The translations under genes and the position numbers were made by a program. Under the pieces are notes generated by a model. The model made no database searches and was not told the DNA's origin. It worked only from the letters and a program-made list of their open reading frames with translations. 64,000 nt of DNA from Bacteroidetes bacterium HGW-Bacteroidetes-7 (GTDB taxonomy: Bacteria; Bacteroidota; Bacteroidia; Bacteroidales; UBA932): positions 62,001 to 126,000 of the forward strand of contig PHDA01000001.1 of the NCBI GenBank assembly GCA_002842465.1, written 5' to 3'. How positions within the stretch are numbered: position 1 is the stretch's first letter; every line of letters begins with the position of its first letter. This document shows, piece after piece, positions 20,057-28,564 of the stretch.

Positions 20057-20100
20057 ACTCTTCGTAAAGGGAGCTTTTACTCTTCGTAAAGGGAGCTTTT
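20057..20100. repeat. 22-bp perfect tandem duplication across a stop codon
   Basis: The unit ACTCTTCGTAAAGGGAGCTTTT occurs at 20057-20078 and again at 20079-20100. The second copy encodes the last residues of the minus-strand lipoprotein (KSSLYEE); the first lies beyond its stop. The duplication leaves the encoded protein unchanged. Confidence 0.95.
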
Positions 20101-20445
20101 AAAAAAATCTGGAATATCTGAGTTTTTTCTCTCCTTCGTGATTACCTCGACGAGTTTGAATTTCACCGGAGACTGATCAACATATTGTTCTGTGGCTCTC
20201 ATGGTCACTTTTATCGTGTATTCATAACCACGTTCATATACAAAGCCTTCAATATCACGGGAAAGCAGTGCCCAGTTATCATTTTGGAATTTTTTGCTTA
20301 TGAACCAAACTCCTGCATTTAATTCATCCTGAAGAGGACTAAGGTATCTTTCTGAAGCAATGTTTAAAACTAAACTATTTTCATCTTTTGAACACCCTGA
20401 TAATGTCAGGCACAGTAGTGTGAAAATGATTGCGATATTTCTCAT
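20077..20445 (-). CDS. Small lipoprotein, DUF4377-like
   Basis: A 122-residue protein with a lipobox (LSGC, residues about 15-18). The core WFISKKFQNDNWALLSRDIEGFVYERGYEYTIKV resembles DUF4377, a beta-rich domain of unknown function in Bacteroidota and enterobacterial envelope proteins. It has its own promoter and terminator. Its last codons lie in a tandem duplication. Confidence 0.75.
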   Translation of the reverse strand: MRNIAIIFTLLCLTLSGCSKDENSLVLNIASERYLSPLQDELNAGVWFISKKFQNDNWALLSRDIEGFVYERGYEYTIKVTMRATEQYVDQSPVKFKLVEVITKERKNSDIPDFFKSSLYEE

Positions 20446-20464
20446 AATTAAATATTTAGCACTG

Positions 20465-20472
20465 CAAAAATA
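20465..20472 (-). promoter_or_regulatory. -7 box for the DUF4377 lipoprotein gene
   Basis: TATTTTTG on the minus strand, a perfect match, 20 bp before the start codon at 20445. Confidence 0.55.
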
Positions 20473-20662
20473 ATATTAAATTATATATTTACAAGCATTT
20501 AGTGTAAATATGCCTGCCATCAATATACCGCTCGCCAGTCTAACAGTCCGGAGCTATCAAAACAAAAGTAAATACAATTGCTAGCATAGCTTTGAACATA
20601 TGGATTTTAAGTCACGAATGGCTAAATTTATTAGAATAAAATAACAATTGAAGGTTAAAAAG

Positions 20663-20677
20663 TTCCCATTATGGGAA
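20663..20677. promoter_or_regulatory. Candidate HigA operator
   Basis: A palindrome TTCCCAT-T-ATGGGAA lying 9 bp upstream of the higB -7 box. This is where an autorepressing antitoxin would be expected to bind; that role is inferred from family behaviour. Confidence 0.45.
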
Positions 20678-20685
20678 TATTTTAT

Positions 20686-20693
20686 TATTTTTG
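20686..20693 (+). promoter_or_regulatory. -7 box for higBA
   Basis: TATTTTTG, a perfect match, ends 18 bp before the higB ATG. Confidence 0.55.
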
Positions 20694-20710
20694 TATTATC
20701 AATTTAGTTT

Positions 20711-21007
20711 ATGGAGAGAATATTTGCAAAAAGTACCTTAAAAGCCTTTTGGATTGCTCATCCGAGTTCAGAGCAATACTTAAAAACCTGGTATGACACG
20801 GCAATGAGTGCAAATTGGAGCACCCCTAATGAAGTAAAGCAATCATATATTAATGCAAGTGTTCTCAGAGATAGTCGAATTGTTTTTAATATTAAAGGAA
20901 ACAAATACAGGCTGGTAGCAAAATTTAATTTTAAAAAGCAGTGGATTTTTATTCGCTTCATTGGAACTCATATTGAATACGATAAGATCGATGCAAATAC
21001 AATTTAA
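20711..21007 (+). CDS. higB: HigB-family toxin
   Basis: A 98-residue protein of the HigB mRNA-interferase fold: RIFAKSTLKAFW at the start, then the VLRDSRIVFNIKGNKYRLVAKFNFKK beta-sheet core and IRFIGTHIEYDKID. Such toxins cleave mRNA at the ribosome. It is followed after 11 bp by its antitoxin in the toxin-first order typical of higBA. Confidence 0.88.
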   Translation: MERIFAKSTLKAFWIAHPSSEQYLKTWYDTAMSANWSTPNEVKQSYINASVLRDSRIVFNIKGNKYRLVAKFNFKKQWIFIRFIGTHIEYDKIDANTI

Positions 21008-21018
21008 AACGGCAGGAG

Positions 21019-21435
21019 ATGATTATAAAACCGATAAAGACAGAGGCTGATTATATTCAAGCATTGAAAAGGCTTGAAATAATTTTTAGCGCACATCCTG
21101 GAAGTGCAGAGAGCGATGAAGCTGACGTATTGGGCCTTTTAATAGACGAATATGAGAAGAAACATTATCCAATAGATGCTCCAGATCCAATTGAAGCTAT
21201 TAAAATCAGGATGGAGGAGATGCAACTTAAGCAGATTGATCTTGTAAATGAAATCGGGGGAAAAAACCGAGTTTCGGAAATACTTAGTCGAAAAAGAAAG
21301 CTCACAATCCAAATGATTCGTAAATTAACAACCAGATTAAACCTATCCCCGGAACTACTAATCAACGACTACCCACTTTGTAACCCTAGTATTAATTGCA
21401 TAAATGATAATGAAAATGATAATGAGCACTATTAA
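21019..21435 (+). CDS. higA: HigA-family antitoxin with HTH domain
   Basis: A 138-residue protein: an N-terminal helical region, then an XRE-type helix-turn-helix (MQLKQIDLVNEIGGKNRVSEILSRKRKLTIQMIRKL, about 70-110). It should bind and neutralise HigB and repress its own promoter, where a palindrome is visible. The asparagine/aspartate-rich tail (NCINDNENDNEHY) is low complexity. Confidence 0.88.
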   Translation: MIIKPIKTEADYIQALKRLEIIFSAHPGSAESDEADVLGLLIDEYEKKHYPIDAPDPIEAIKIRMEEMQLKQIDLVNEIGGKNRVSEILSRKRKLTIQMIRKLTTRLNLSPELLINDYPLCNPSINCINDNENDNEHY

Positions 21436-21462
21436 TTTTAACCATTTAAAATAGTTCCAAAA

Positions 21463-22668
21463 ATGAAAAAACTCATTCTTATATTATTTATCGCCATTAC
21501 CGCATGTCATAATAGCAATGATAGTCAATCAAAAGATTTGAGAGTTATCGATGTAGAGAATGGAGTGGGTAAGGGCCGATTGGTTAAGCTGTCGGAGATT
21601 GCTGAGTCAATTGAGTACATTCCTCTTGAGACAAATAGTGAATTGGTGCTTGGGAAGATATTTTATGACAGGATTTTCTACGAAAATGGGATTTTCTACT
21701 TGATGGAACGGAATCAGTCGACAATACTTTTTGATAAAAAGGGCAGGTATTTAAACAAAATTAGCAAACCGGACAAAGAGCCTCGTATTGCAGGTATGTC
21801 ACTGGATGTTGATGTTGACCTTAACACGGGAAACATTTTACTAATGGATAAACAAAGAATTTATGAATACTCTACGGCCGGTGAATTGATTAAAACTGTC
21901 AGTTTTCGAGACAATCCTCTGCTAACAAATTTACATTTAAATCGTTTCAAAAAGATTGATCAAAACTACTATCTGCTTTTGCATGTGAATCAGAATACAA
22001 TGTATTCTCTTGTGTTGCTTGATACGGCAACTGAGATAACCTCAAAAATTATGTATCCCCAAGAGGATTATGAGATTTTTTCGGGAAAGCCTCTTCAGGT
22101 AGCTCAACCCAACTTTTTCAAATACAAAGAGAGCGTCAGGTTAATTAACGGCTATAGCAATTGTATATTGAGTATAGATAAAGACCATAATATCGATACT
22201 GCCTATTTTTTGAATTTTGGCATATACAGAGCGGATATTAATAATCCTGATCAATTCTCTTTTAAAGCACCGTGGTTGTGGTCTCGATTCGAGATCTATG
22301 AAAGCGACACATATCTTTTTATGACCTATCATTTGGGCTCCCTTTCTGAAAATCCCGCTAAAGTGATTGGAAGAAGAGGCCCTTATGATTACCAACATGA
22401 ATGCTCGGTTTTCAATAAAAAGAGCGGGGAGTTTCAATTTATTCATCAGCCCGAAATCAACCAGCTGGGATTTGTGGAGGATTTTGAAGGCGGTCCGGCT
22501 GTCTGGCCAAAATATGTAAGTTCAGATGGATATCTGATAACCTACATGTATGCCCGCGATTTTAAATCCCACGCAGAGACACATAAAGTCTCGAATAAAT
22601 TCAAAAAGATTGCCCAAAGCATGAATGATACCGATAATCCGGTTATTGTGCGTGTTAAGCTAAAATAG
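21463..22668 (+). CDS. 6-bladed beta-propeller lipoprotein
   Basis: A 401-residue protein with a lipobox (ITAC near residue 15). The SEIAESIEYIPLETNSELVLGKI opening is the hallmark of the Bacteroidota 6-bladed beta-propeller family, here with repeated aromatic-rich blades. These are cell-envelope proteins of largely unknown function. Two relatives occur later in the window (36394-37542 and 40558-41709). It starts 28 bp after higA, but nothing suggests a shared function. Confidence 0.82.
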   Translation: MKKLILILFIAITACHNSNDSQSKDLRVIDVENGVGKGRLVKLSEIAESIEYIPLETNSELVLGKIFYDRIFYENGIFYLMERNQSTILFDKKGRYLNKISKPDKEPRIAGMSLDVDVDLNTGNILLMDKQRIYEYSTAGELIKTVSFRDNPLLTNLHLNRFKKIDQNYYLLLHVNQNTMYSLVLLDTATEITSKIMYPQEDYEIFSGKPLQVAQPNFFKYKESVRLINGYSNCILSIDKDHNIDTAYFLNFGIYRADINNPDQFSFKAPWLWSRFEIYESDTYLFMTYHLGSLSENPAKVIGRRGPYDYQHECSVFNKKSGEFQFIHQPEINQLGFVEDFEGGPAVWPKYVSSDGYLITYMYARDFKSHAETHKVSNKFKKIAQSMNDTDNPVIVRVKLK

Positions 22669-22670
22669 AG

Positions 22671-22727
22671 TTTAAAGTGACTGTTAGAGGTTAAAGTGCC
22701 TGCTTAAGATTAAAGTGCCTGCTTAAG
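22671..22727. repeat. Three 19-bp tandem units across the hydA stop codon
   Basis: GTTAAAGTGCCTGCTTAAG at 22690-22708 and ATTAAAGTGCCTGCTTAAG at 22709-22727 differ only at the first base. A diverged copy (15 of 19 matching) precedes them at 22671-22689. The hydA stop lies in the last unit. Confidence 0.9.
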
Positions 22728-24122
22728 ATTTTTTCTGGCCAGCGACAGGGGAGCAAGTGATGAGGGCCCGTTAATACAGCCTCCGGGGCATGCCATTACC
22801 TCAACAAACTGTGCCTGTGGTTTTTTTATCATACTTTTTAGAATGGCAATATTCTGTTTGGTGAGGCCATCGATACACATTGATGAATAGATCTCGCCTG
22901 TTGCGTGAGCAACAGCCTCCTTTACGCCTCCTGACTGGGCAAAACCTCTGCCAAAGTTTGTGACTTCGGGATCAGGCAACGACTCTTCACACTCGCGCAC
23001 ATCAACTTTATATGCAGCCAGGAATGCTCCTACCTCTTCGAAACTCATTACATAATCTACTTCTGGAACAGAATCTGCCTCGTGTCTTTTTGCCAGGCAT
23101 GGGCCAACAAACACAACCTGTGCATCAGGGTTTCCCTCTTTAACGCGACGAGCGGTATAAACCATGGGGCTTTTGGTGTGAGAAACATAGGGCTTAAATG
23201 CAGGGGCGTGTTTTTCTACCCACTCTGTATAAGCAGGGCAGCATGAAGATGTCATAAAAGCATCTCCCTTGTTTATGCGCTCGACAAGCTCTGCGGATTC
23301 ATGGCGGGCTGTATCCTCAGCACCGAGGGCAACCTCAACAACCTCGTCGAATCCTATCCGTTTCATTGCTGTAATTATCTGTCCGGGTGTGGCGTCAAAC
23401 TGCCCGAATATTGCCGGAGCTACAATTGCTACTATTTTAACACCGGGGCGAGATGCCATCTTATGGATATCGACAATCTTCGATCGCTCCATAATCGCAC
23501 CGTATGGGCAAGCTTGCATACAGCGACCGCAATAAATACATTTATCCTTGTTAATATTTTCGGTACCATCTGAATTCTTGGTGATTGCCTTTACCGGACA
23601 AGCCTCCTCACAGGGTACCGGTGTATAGATTATTGCATGATATGGACATACCTTCTGACATATTCCACAGCTCACGCAGTCCTCCTGAGTTATAATTGCT
23701 TTGCCCTGTTTGAAGGATACCGCACCTTTTGGGCAGTTCATCAGGCAAGGGCGCCCTTCGCATCCGCGGCACATATTTGTAATGAAGTACTGTGATTGCA
23801 TACAGGCGCTACACGCCTCATGTACAACCGAGAGAATTGACTCCTTTACATTTTTATTGTCGAGTGAGCGTTGAGCATAGGTGTCAAGAGAGATGAGGTC
23901 AATATCTTCGTCCTTAATATCAAAGCCAAGTATTGAGATTATTTTGTGTTTTATAATATAGCGGTCTTTGTGTACGCAGCAATCAATGTTACGTTTTTCC
24001 CTTGGACGCATCTCAACGGGAATTTTCTTTATGTCTTCGACCAGTTTTTCATGGATCAGGATTTTGACAAGACGAATAAGCAGTTCCCGCTTTGCCAGCA
24101 TCGCATAATTATCATACAGCAT
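22710..24122 (-). CDS. hydA: Catalytic [FeFe]-hydrogenase, group-B-like, ferredoxin-linked
   Basis: Probably evolves H2 from reduced ferredoxin. All three H-cluster motifs are intact: L1 TSSCCPAY (about 291-298, including the proton-relay cysteine before the cluster ligand), L2 PCLAKRHE (about 341-348) and L3 ACPGGCINGP (about 443-452). The N-terminal half carries many [4Fe-4S] cysteines (CVSCGICQKVCP, CIYCGRCMQACP, plus extra cysteines at about 104-130). The 470-aa length and motif forms fit group B. Its ATG overlaps the preceding [2Fe-2S] gene by 11 bp. Maturases HydEFG are not in the window. Confidence 0.88.
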   Translation of the reverse strand: MLYDNYAMLAKRELLIRLVKILIHEKLVEDIKKIPVEMRPREKRNIDCCVHKDRYIIKHKIISILGFDIKDEDIDLISLDTYAQRSLDNKNVKESILSVVHEACSACMQSQYFITNMCRGCEGRPCLMNCPKGAVSFKQGKAIITQEDCVSCGICQKVCPYHAIIYTPVPCEEACPVKAITKNSDGTENINKDKCIYCGRCMQACPYGAIMERSKIVDIHKMASRPGVKIVAIVAPAIFGQFDATPGQIITAMKRIGFDEVVEVALGAEDTARHESAELVERINKGDAFMTSSCCPAYTEWVEKHAPAFKPYVSHTKSPMVYTARRVKEGNPDAQVVFVGPCLAKRHEADSVPEVDYVMSFEEVGAFLAAYKVDVRECEESLPDPEVTNFGRGFAQSGGVKEAVAHATGEIYSSMCIDGLTKQNIAILKSMIKKPQAQFVEVMACPGGCINGPSSLAPLSLARKNLKQAL

Positions 24123-24366
24123 CGTTAAGGGCCTCTTTTAAAATTTGCATTAAATTTGATTTACTTACTCCCGAAATTGTCTTCCCATTAACCTGAATAT
24201 AGGGCGGTTCTCCTACATCTCCACATAACCCCATACATGGTGAATAACTTACAGAGAGGCGTTTCATAAAATCATCAGGCAAAAGTTCAAGCATAGCTCG
24301 CAGTTCGGCTCCTCCCATGACATAGCACATAGTTCCCGTACAAATTTTCAGACTTATCTTTTCCAT
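24112..24366 (-). CDS. Thioredoxin-like [2Fe-2S] protein (NuoE-type), second copy
   Basis: An 84-residue protein with cysteines in CTGTMCYVMGG and SPCMGLCGDVGEPP, the spacing of thioredoxin-fold [2Fe-2S] ferredoxins such as NuoE/HydC C-terminal domains. It is probably an electron carrier or accessory partner of the adjacent hydrogenases. It sits between the phosphatase and hydA, overlapping the latter. It is related in fold to the 81-residue protein at 27298-27543 but diverged from it. Confidence 0.82.
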   Translation of the reverse strand: MEKISLKICTGTMCYVMGGAELRAMLELLPDDFMKRLSVSYSPCMGLCGDVGEPPYIQVNGKTISGVSKSNLMQILKEALNDAV

Positions 24367-24396
24367 TGCCGTTTATAATAAATTAAATGAGTGTTT

Positions 24397-25581
24397 TTAG
24401 ATATAACTAATGTCAACATCTTTTAGCCATTTGCTTTCAAGAAGTGATTTTATCTTTTTGACCACATTTCGCCTTATTTCCAGCTCTATGGGCAGTGTAG
24501 GGTCCTGATGTGCGATATTAATGCGTGTTCCCACCAGAAAAGTTATCTTATCGCTTTCTGCTAGTAATTTTAAAAATTTCTCGGCCGGACCATCCTTGTT
24601 TTTAGCTTCATACTCCTCTTCTGAGAGTATTCTTTCTACCTTGCTAAGGGTAAGGATTCCTTCGGTAATGAGGTCTATACCATCCATTTTAGAAATAGGG
24701 GGAAGTTCTCTGTCTGAGGGACTTATATCTGTACTTATTGAGCGCCCTGTCTCTCTGGAAATGATTTGTGCTGTTGTTCCTCCACAAACTATCTTTGTAC
24801 CTTGAAAATCGTTTATATAATTGCTCAGGTATCCATCATTCTTTTCTTCATAAGGAGGGCCTGTGCAAACTAAAAGATTGCGGGGTTTGCGCATGTATAT
24901 TACGCAGCAGCTTGTGTCGTCTTTTAGTGCCGAAAAGTCGTTCTGCTCTGCTTTAATTACAATGCGACGAGACAGGTCTTTGGCAGAGATATTCGGGCTT
25001 TTGCTTACAACCATTGAGATATAATCTTTCGCTCCATCTTCCCATCCAAATGGCATGTTGCGATTACCCATTCCCGATTGGCTCACACCATCGCTGAAAA
25101 ATATTATACGGTCCTCCTTAAGCATTCGGAAATCAGATATAAGCAAATGGGTATTGTCAAGATCTTCGCGTTCTACAGGTATCTTTTTTTTGGGGATATT
25201 AACAAATTCTCCATTTCTGAGCAAGTAAAAGGAGGGGGATTCATACTCGGCTATCCTTACGTTACCAAAGCAGTCTATTTCGCACAGGCAAAAAGTTGAA
25301 TAACTGATTTTGCGTATGACATCCAGTGGCAGTGTTTTAAGAACAGATGATGCTGAGTCCATAATATCCTCGTTCAGAAGCGAGAAGTTGAGCAACATCG
25401 AGGAGGTAATTGTTGAGAGAACGCTGGCTTTGATACCGCTTCCAAGTCCGTCAGACAATACGCTTATTACACGGCCCTCCTCTTTGAACTTGTGAGACAT
25501 GAAAGTATCTCCGCAAACGATATGTCCTACCTTGTTCTTCTGACAGCAATCGACCTCTATGAAATCACCGTTAACTCTCAT
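24397..25581 (-). CDS. PP2C/SpoIIE-type serine phosphatase linked to the sensory hydrogenase
   Basis: A 394-residue protein with metal-binding motifs of the PPM fold: GDTF, VLSDGLGSGIKAS, FFSDGVSQSG and LKDDTSCCVIYM. A C-terminal extension of about 170 residues follows. Genes of this type accompany phosphatase-linked sensory [FeFe]-hydrogenases (group C3 in the HydDB scheme, from memory), so it probably converts an H2 or redox signal into dephosphorylation of an unknown target. I start at MRVNGDFIEV (25581), which overlaps the upstream stop by 11 bp; the track start at 25617 would overlap by 47 bp. Confidence 0.8.
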   Translation of the reverse strand: MRVNGDFIEVDCCQKNKVGHIVCGDTFMSHKFKEEGRVISVLSDGLGSGIKASVLSTITSSMLLNFSLLNEDIMDSASSVLKTLPLDVIRKISYSTFCLCEIDCFGNVRIAEYESPSFYLLRNGEFVNIPKKKIPVEREDLDNTHLLISDFRMLKEDRIIFFSDGVSQSGMGNRNMPFGWEDGAKDYISMVVSKSPNISAKDLSRRIVIKAEQNDFSALKDDTSCCVIYMRKPRNLLVCTGPPYEEKNDGYLSNYINDFQGTKIVCGGTTAQIISRETGRSISTDISPSDRELPPISKMDGIDLITEGILTLSKVERILSEEEYEAKNKDGPAEKFLKLLAESDKITFLVGTRINIAHQDPTLPIELEIRRNVVKKIKSLLESKWLKDVDISYI

Positions 25582-27304
25582 GGTGCAGCTCTTTGTTTTG
25601 TGCCTCTTTCTGATCATAGGCCTCTATAATTGAGCGAATTGTGGAGTCTGTGTAAGCGGCGTTTTCGCCCAATAGCCCTGCTACCTTCTGCACTGTGGTC
25701 ATATGGTTACGAATAACCTCTCTCGCTCTCTCCAGAATCCATTCCTTCTTCACACTTGGTTCATTCAGGCTTTGCAGAAGGCCAAAGACTTGCCTGTTTG
25801 GCTGGAGGTTATATATTGACAGCAGCCATGTCTTGCCATTATCTGTTATTCGTCTCTCTCGCAACTCCTCTCCGGTAGCAAATGCTGTGCGGAAAAAAGG
25901 CTCGAATGAACACACCTTGTTTATTGAGGCTCCTGTCATGCCAGGCATAAGATCATAAACTGATAATAAATCATCCCCCATATAGGCCGCAAAGGTTCGG
26001 TTCATATCTACAACCTTCAGATCGGAGTTTACGAGTATTACACCTGCCGGAATCTTCTGGAGCAAAACAGTCGCCTTATCGTGGGCAATCTTACGCATAT
26101 ATGATGCACACATATTGTCTTCTGCTCTCCTGTTTAGCATCGCAACGGCAAAATCGCGACATGTATCGTACCCGCAACTACTGCAATTGAGTTCGTCCTC
26201 GGCTGTTGTTTTACCTACAGTTGCAAGGGCTGCTTTTATTTCGATCTGGGTGTAATCGTGTGTGTTTTTTTGAAAGTCCCGATGAAATTGGATGTTTAAG
26301 TCAAGGTGAGAGAAATCTTTATGTGGCTCTTCAGTTTTGCATCGGCCAATGATATCATAACGTTTTTTTGCAATCGAAAACGAATTAAGTTTTGCGGGGC
26401 CATTAACGCACCCTCCGCTACATGCAAGCAGCTCCAGAAACATAGGGTCGGTGTACTCGTTGGGATTGAGCTCGTTTAGTACACTTTTTATAACATCAAT
26501 CCCTGAAAAGGCCATATAGTGTAGGGGTTTCGGGAGTTTGTGCAACCCTGCCAGCATGCCACCTTCAATCGGATATGCGGCGCCAATGTGAGAGTTGTAT
26601 GGAATAAACGCCTCTACGGTATTATCAGAGATATAATTGATTGGCAACTCTCCCTCTGATTCAAGCCATTCACTCAGATCTTTAAAGGTGATTGCTACAT
26701 CTACAAGTTGGTTAAAGTGGTCTGATTCTGTTTTTTTGCTGATGCACGGTCCTGCAAAGATTATCTTGATATCATTGCCGTACATCTCCCGCAACATCAT
26801 TGCATGTGCAAGCATTGGGGATACAATTGGTGTTATATTGTCTACCAGAGAGGGAACATATTTTCGGATATAGTCCACAATCACCGGGCAGGCCGATGAT
26901 ATGTGAATCTTTCCAGATGACTCTCCAATATATTGTTCTGTTTTTGCAGATACCACTTCTGCCCCTAGTGCAGTCTCAGAGACCCCTGTGAAACCGAGGC
27001 GCTTGATTGCAGCAATAAGGCTTGATGTGGGAATGTCTCCGAATTCACTCACATAAGAGGGAGCTAATGACATATACACCTTTCCGGGATGCCTGCTTAA
27101 CGTAAATTTGGCCCGGGTAAGTCCGTCACGTACCTTCTTTGCACCTGTAGGACAGACCTGTGTGCAGTGCCCGCAATATATACAACGCTCCTCAATTATC
27201 GAAGCCTTGTTTCCTTCGACCATTATGGCCTTTACAGGACATTCCCGGATGCATTTATAGCAGTCCTGACAATTCTCGGGCTCTGTATATATGGGCTTTA
27301 GCAT
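25571..27304 (-). CDS. hydS: Sensory-type [FeFe]-hydrogenase with PAS domain
   Basis: Numbering follows the 586-aa track protein. An N-terminal 2[4Fe-4S] ferredoxin (CQDCYKCIREC, CIYCGHCTQVC) is followed by an H-cluster domain with L1 SSACPV (about 145-150), L2 PCISKKTE (about 195-202) and L3 ACSGGCVNGP (about 303-312). Alanine replaces the proton-relay cysteine in L1, a mark of sensory rather than high-turnover enzymes. A further four-cysteine cluster (CSSCGYDTC...MC, about 383-408) and a PAS domain (about 420-530) follow. I start at MLKPIYTEP (27304): GGAGG lies 7 nt upstream and the ATG overlaps the previous stop (ATGCTAA). Confidence 0.85.
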   Translation of the reverse strand: MLKPIYTEPENCQDCYKCIRECPVKAIMVEGNKASIIEERCIYCGHCTQVCPTGAKKVRDGLTRAKFTLSRHPGKVYMSLAPSYVSEFGDIPTSSLIAAIKRLGFTGVSETALGAEVVSAKTEQYIGESSGKIHISSACPVIVDYIRKYVPSLVDNITPIVSPMLAHAMMLREMYGNDIKIIFAGPCISKKTESDHFNQLVDVAITFKDLSEWLESEGELPINYISDNTVEAFIPYNSHIGAAYPIEGGMLAGLHKLPKPLHYMAFSGIDVIKSVLNELNPNEYTDPMFLELLACSGGCVNGPAKLNSFSIAKKRYDIIGRCKTEEPHKDFSHLDLNIQFHRDFQKNTHDYTQIEIKAALATVGKTTAEDELNCSSCGYDTCRDFAVAMLNRRAEDNMCASYMRKIAHDKATVLLQKIPAGVILVNSDLKVVDMNRTFAAYMGDDLLSVYDLMPGMTGASINKVCSFEPFFRTAFATGEELRERRITDNGKTWLLSIYNLQPNRQVFGLLQSLNEPSVKKEWILERAREVIRNHMTTVQKVAGLLGENAAYTDSTIRSIIEAYDQKEAQNKELHHES

Positions 27305-27543
27305 TTGAATTCCTCCTTTAATATTTTGCAAAGACGGGAGAGATTTACATTCTCGTAAACCTTCTCATCTATGACAATAACCGGACCTCTGCTACACATA
27401 TTTTCGCAGAGGCGCCCGGTAAATGTGAGTTCGGCGTCTAATGTGTTGTCCTGGATAAATTGTTTTATAACCTTAACGTTAGCACTATTTCCACGACTGA
27501 AACAAGAGCTGCCTAAACATATTTTTATGGTGCGTTTTTGCAT
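27298..27543 (-). CDS. Thioredoxin-like [2Fe-2S] protein (NuoE-type), first copy
   Basis: An 81-residue protein with cysteine pairs in CLGSSCFSRG and CENMCSRGP, matching thioredoxin-fold [2Fe-2S] carriers. It ends in EEFKC with the stop overlapping the hydS start, so it is likely a partner of HydS. It begins 26 bp after etfA, joining the butyrate genes to the hydrogenase genes without a break. Confidence 0.82.
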   Translation of the reverse strand: MQKRTIKICLGSSCFSRGNSANVKVIKQFIQDNTLDAELTFTGRLCENMCSRGPVIVIDEKVYENVNLSRLCKILKEEFKC

Positions 27544-27569
27544 TACAAACGGTTGTTAATGGGACGAAA

Positions 27570-28562
27570 CTACCTTTTTAGTCTCTCTGTGAGCAGAGGG
27601 ACAATCTTCTTCACATCTCCCACGATTCCCAAGTCAGAAGATTGGAAAATTGGTGCGTATTTGTCTTTGTTAATGGCAATTATATAGTCTGACTCCTCCA
27701 TTCCTGCAAGGTGCTGTATTGCTCCTGAAATACCAAGTGCAAAATAGAGATCGGGTCTGACTGTTTTACCTGTCTGACCTACCTGACGATTGTGGGTAAC
27801 AATTCCTGCATCAACCAGTGCGCGAGAAGATGACACCTCTGCTCCAATTGTCTGCGCAAACTCGCGCAGTTTATCGAACCCTTCGGAATTGCCCACTCCC
27901 CGGCCTCCCGAAACAAGGATATTTGCCTCAGTGATATCTACTAAATTTCGCTCCTCTTTTACGGTCTCCAGTAATCTGACACGGAACTTTGAACTGTCGA
28001 ATACGGGTGTAAAATTGATAATCTCGCCCTTGCGGCTCTCATTGCGAGGAGCGGTGCACATAACACCAGGCCTTACGGTTGACATCTGAGGGCGATGCTC
28101 TTTGCAGGTAATTGTTGCCATCATATTGCCGCCAAAGGCAGGGCGGGTCATCATAAGATTTCCTTCATCTGAAATTTCCAGAGCTGTACAGTCGGCTGTA
28201 AGACCGGTAGATAATCTTGCTGAGAGCCTCGGGCCTAAATCGCGTCCGATTGTAGTAGCGCCTATCAGAATAATACTTGGCTCAAATTTTACTCCAATCT
28301 GGTATAGTGCCTGAGTATAAGGCTCAGTCATATAGTGTTTTAACTGGGGCGAATCGGCAACAATTACCTTGTCCGCTCCGTATGCTATGCAATCATCTGC
28401 AAGCCCTTTGATATTATCACCAAGCAGCAGTGCACATACTTTTTCACCATTTTTAGCGGCCAATTCTACAGCCTTACCAAGCAATTCAAGGGATACACTC
28501 TGAATGACGCCCTCCCGCTGCTCAATAAAAACATAAACATCTTTATATATCGTTTTATCCAT
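27570..28562 (-). CDS. etfA: Electron transfer flavoprotein subunit alpha
   Basis: Forms the FAD-binding Etf heterodimer serving butyryl-CoA dehydrogenase. The C-terminal FAD domain shows SGGRGVGNSEGFD, VSSSRALVDAGI, VGQTGKTVRPDLYFALGISGAIQHLAG and INKD. The 330-aa length is normal. In anaerobes Bcd-Etf complexes can bifurcate electrons from NADH to crotonyl-CoA and ferredoxin; the nearby ferredoxin-type hydrogenase makes that plausible, but sequence alone does not prove bifurcation. Confidence 0.96.
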   Translation of the reverse strand: MDKTIYKDVYVFIEQREGVIQSVSLELLGKAVELAAKNGEKVCALLLGDNIKGLADDCIAYGADKVIVADSPQLKHYMTEPYTQALYQIGVKFEPSIILIGATTIGRDLGPRLSARLSTGLTADCTALEISDEGNLMMTRPAFGGNMMATITCKEHRPQMSTVRPGVMCTAPRNESRKGEIINFTPVFDSSKFRVRLLETVKEERNLVDITEANILVSGGRGVGNSEGFDKLREFAQTIGAEVSSSRALVDAGIVTHNRQVGQTGKTVRPDLYFALGISGAIQHLAGMEESDYIIAINKDKYAPIFQSSDLGIVGDVKKIVPLLTERLKR

Positions 28563-28564
28563 AA

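Noticed and set aside
25571-27304. HydS as a second H2-producing enzyme
   Set aside because: The proton-relay cysteine is replaced by alanine and a PAS domain and phosphatase partner are present, favouring a sensory role.
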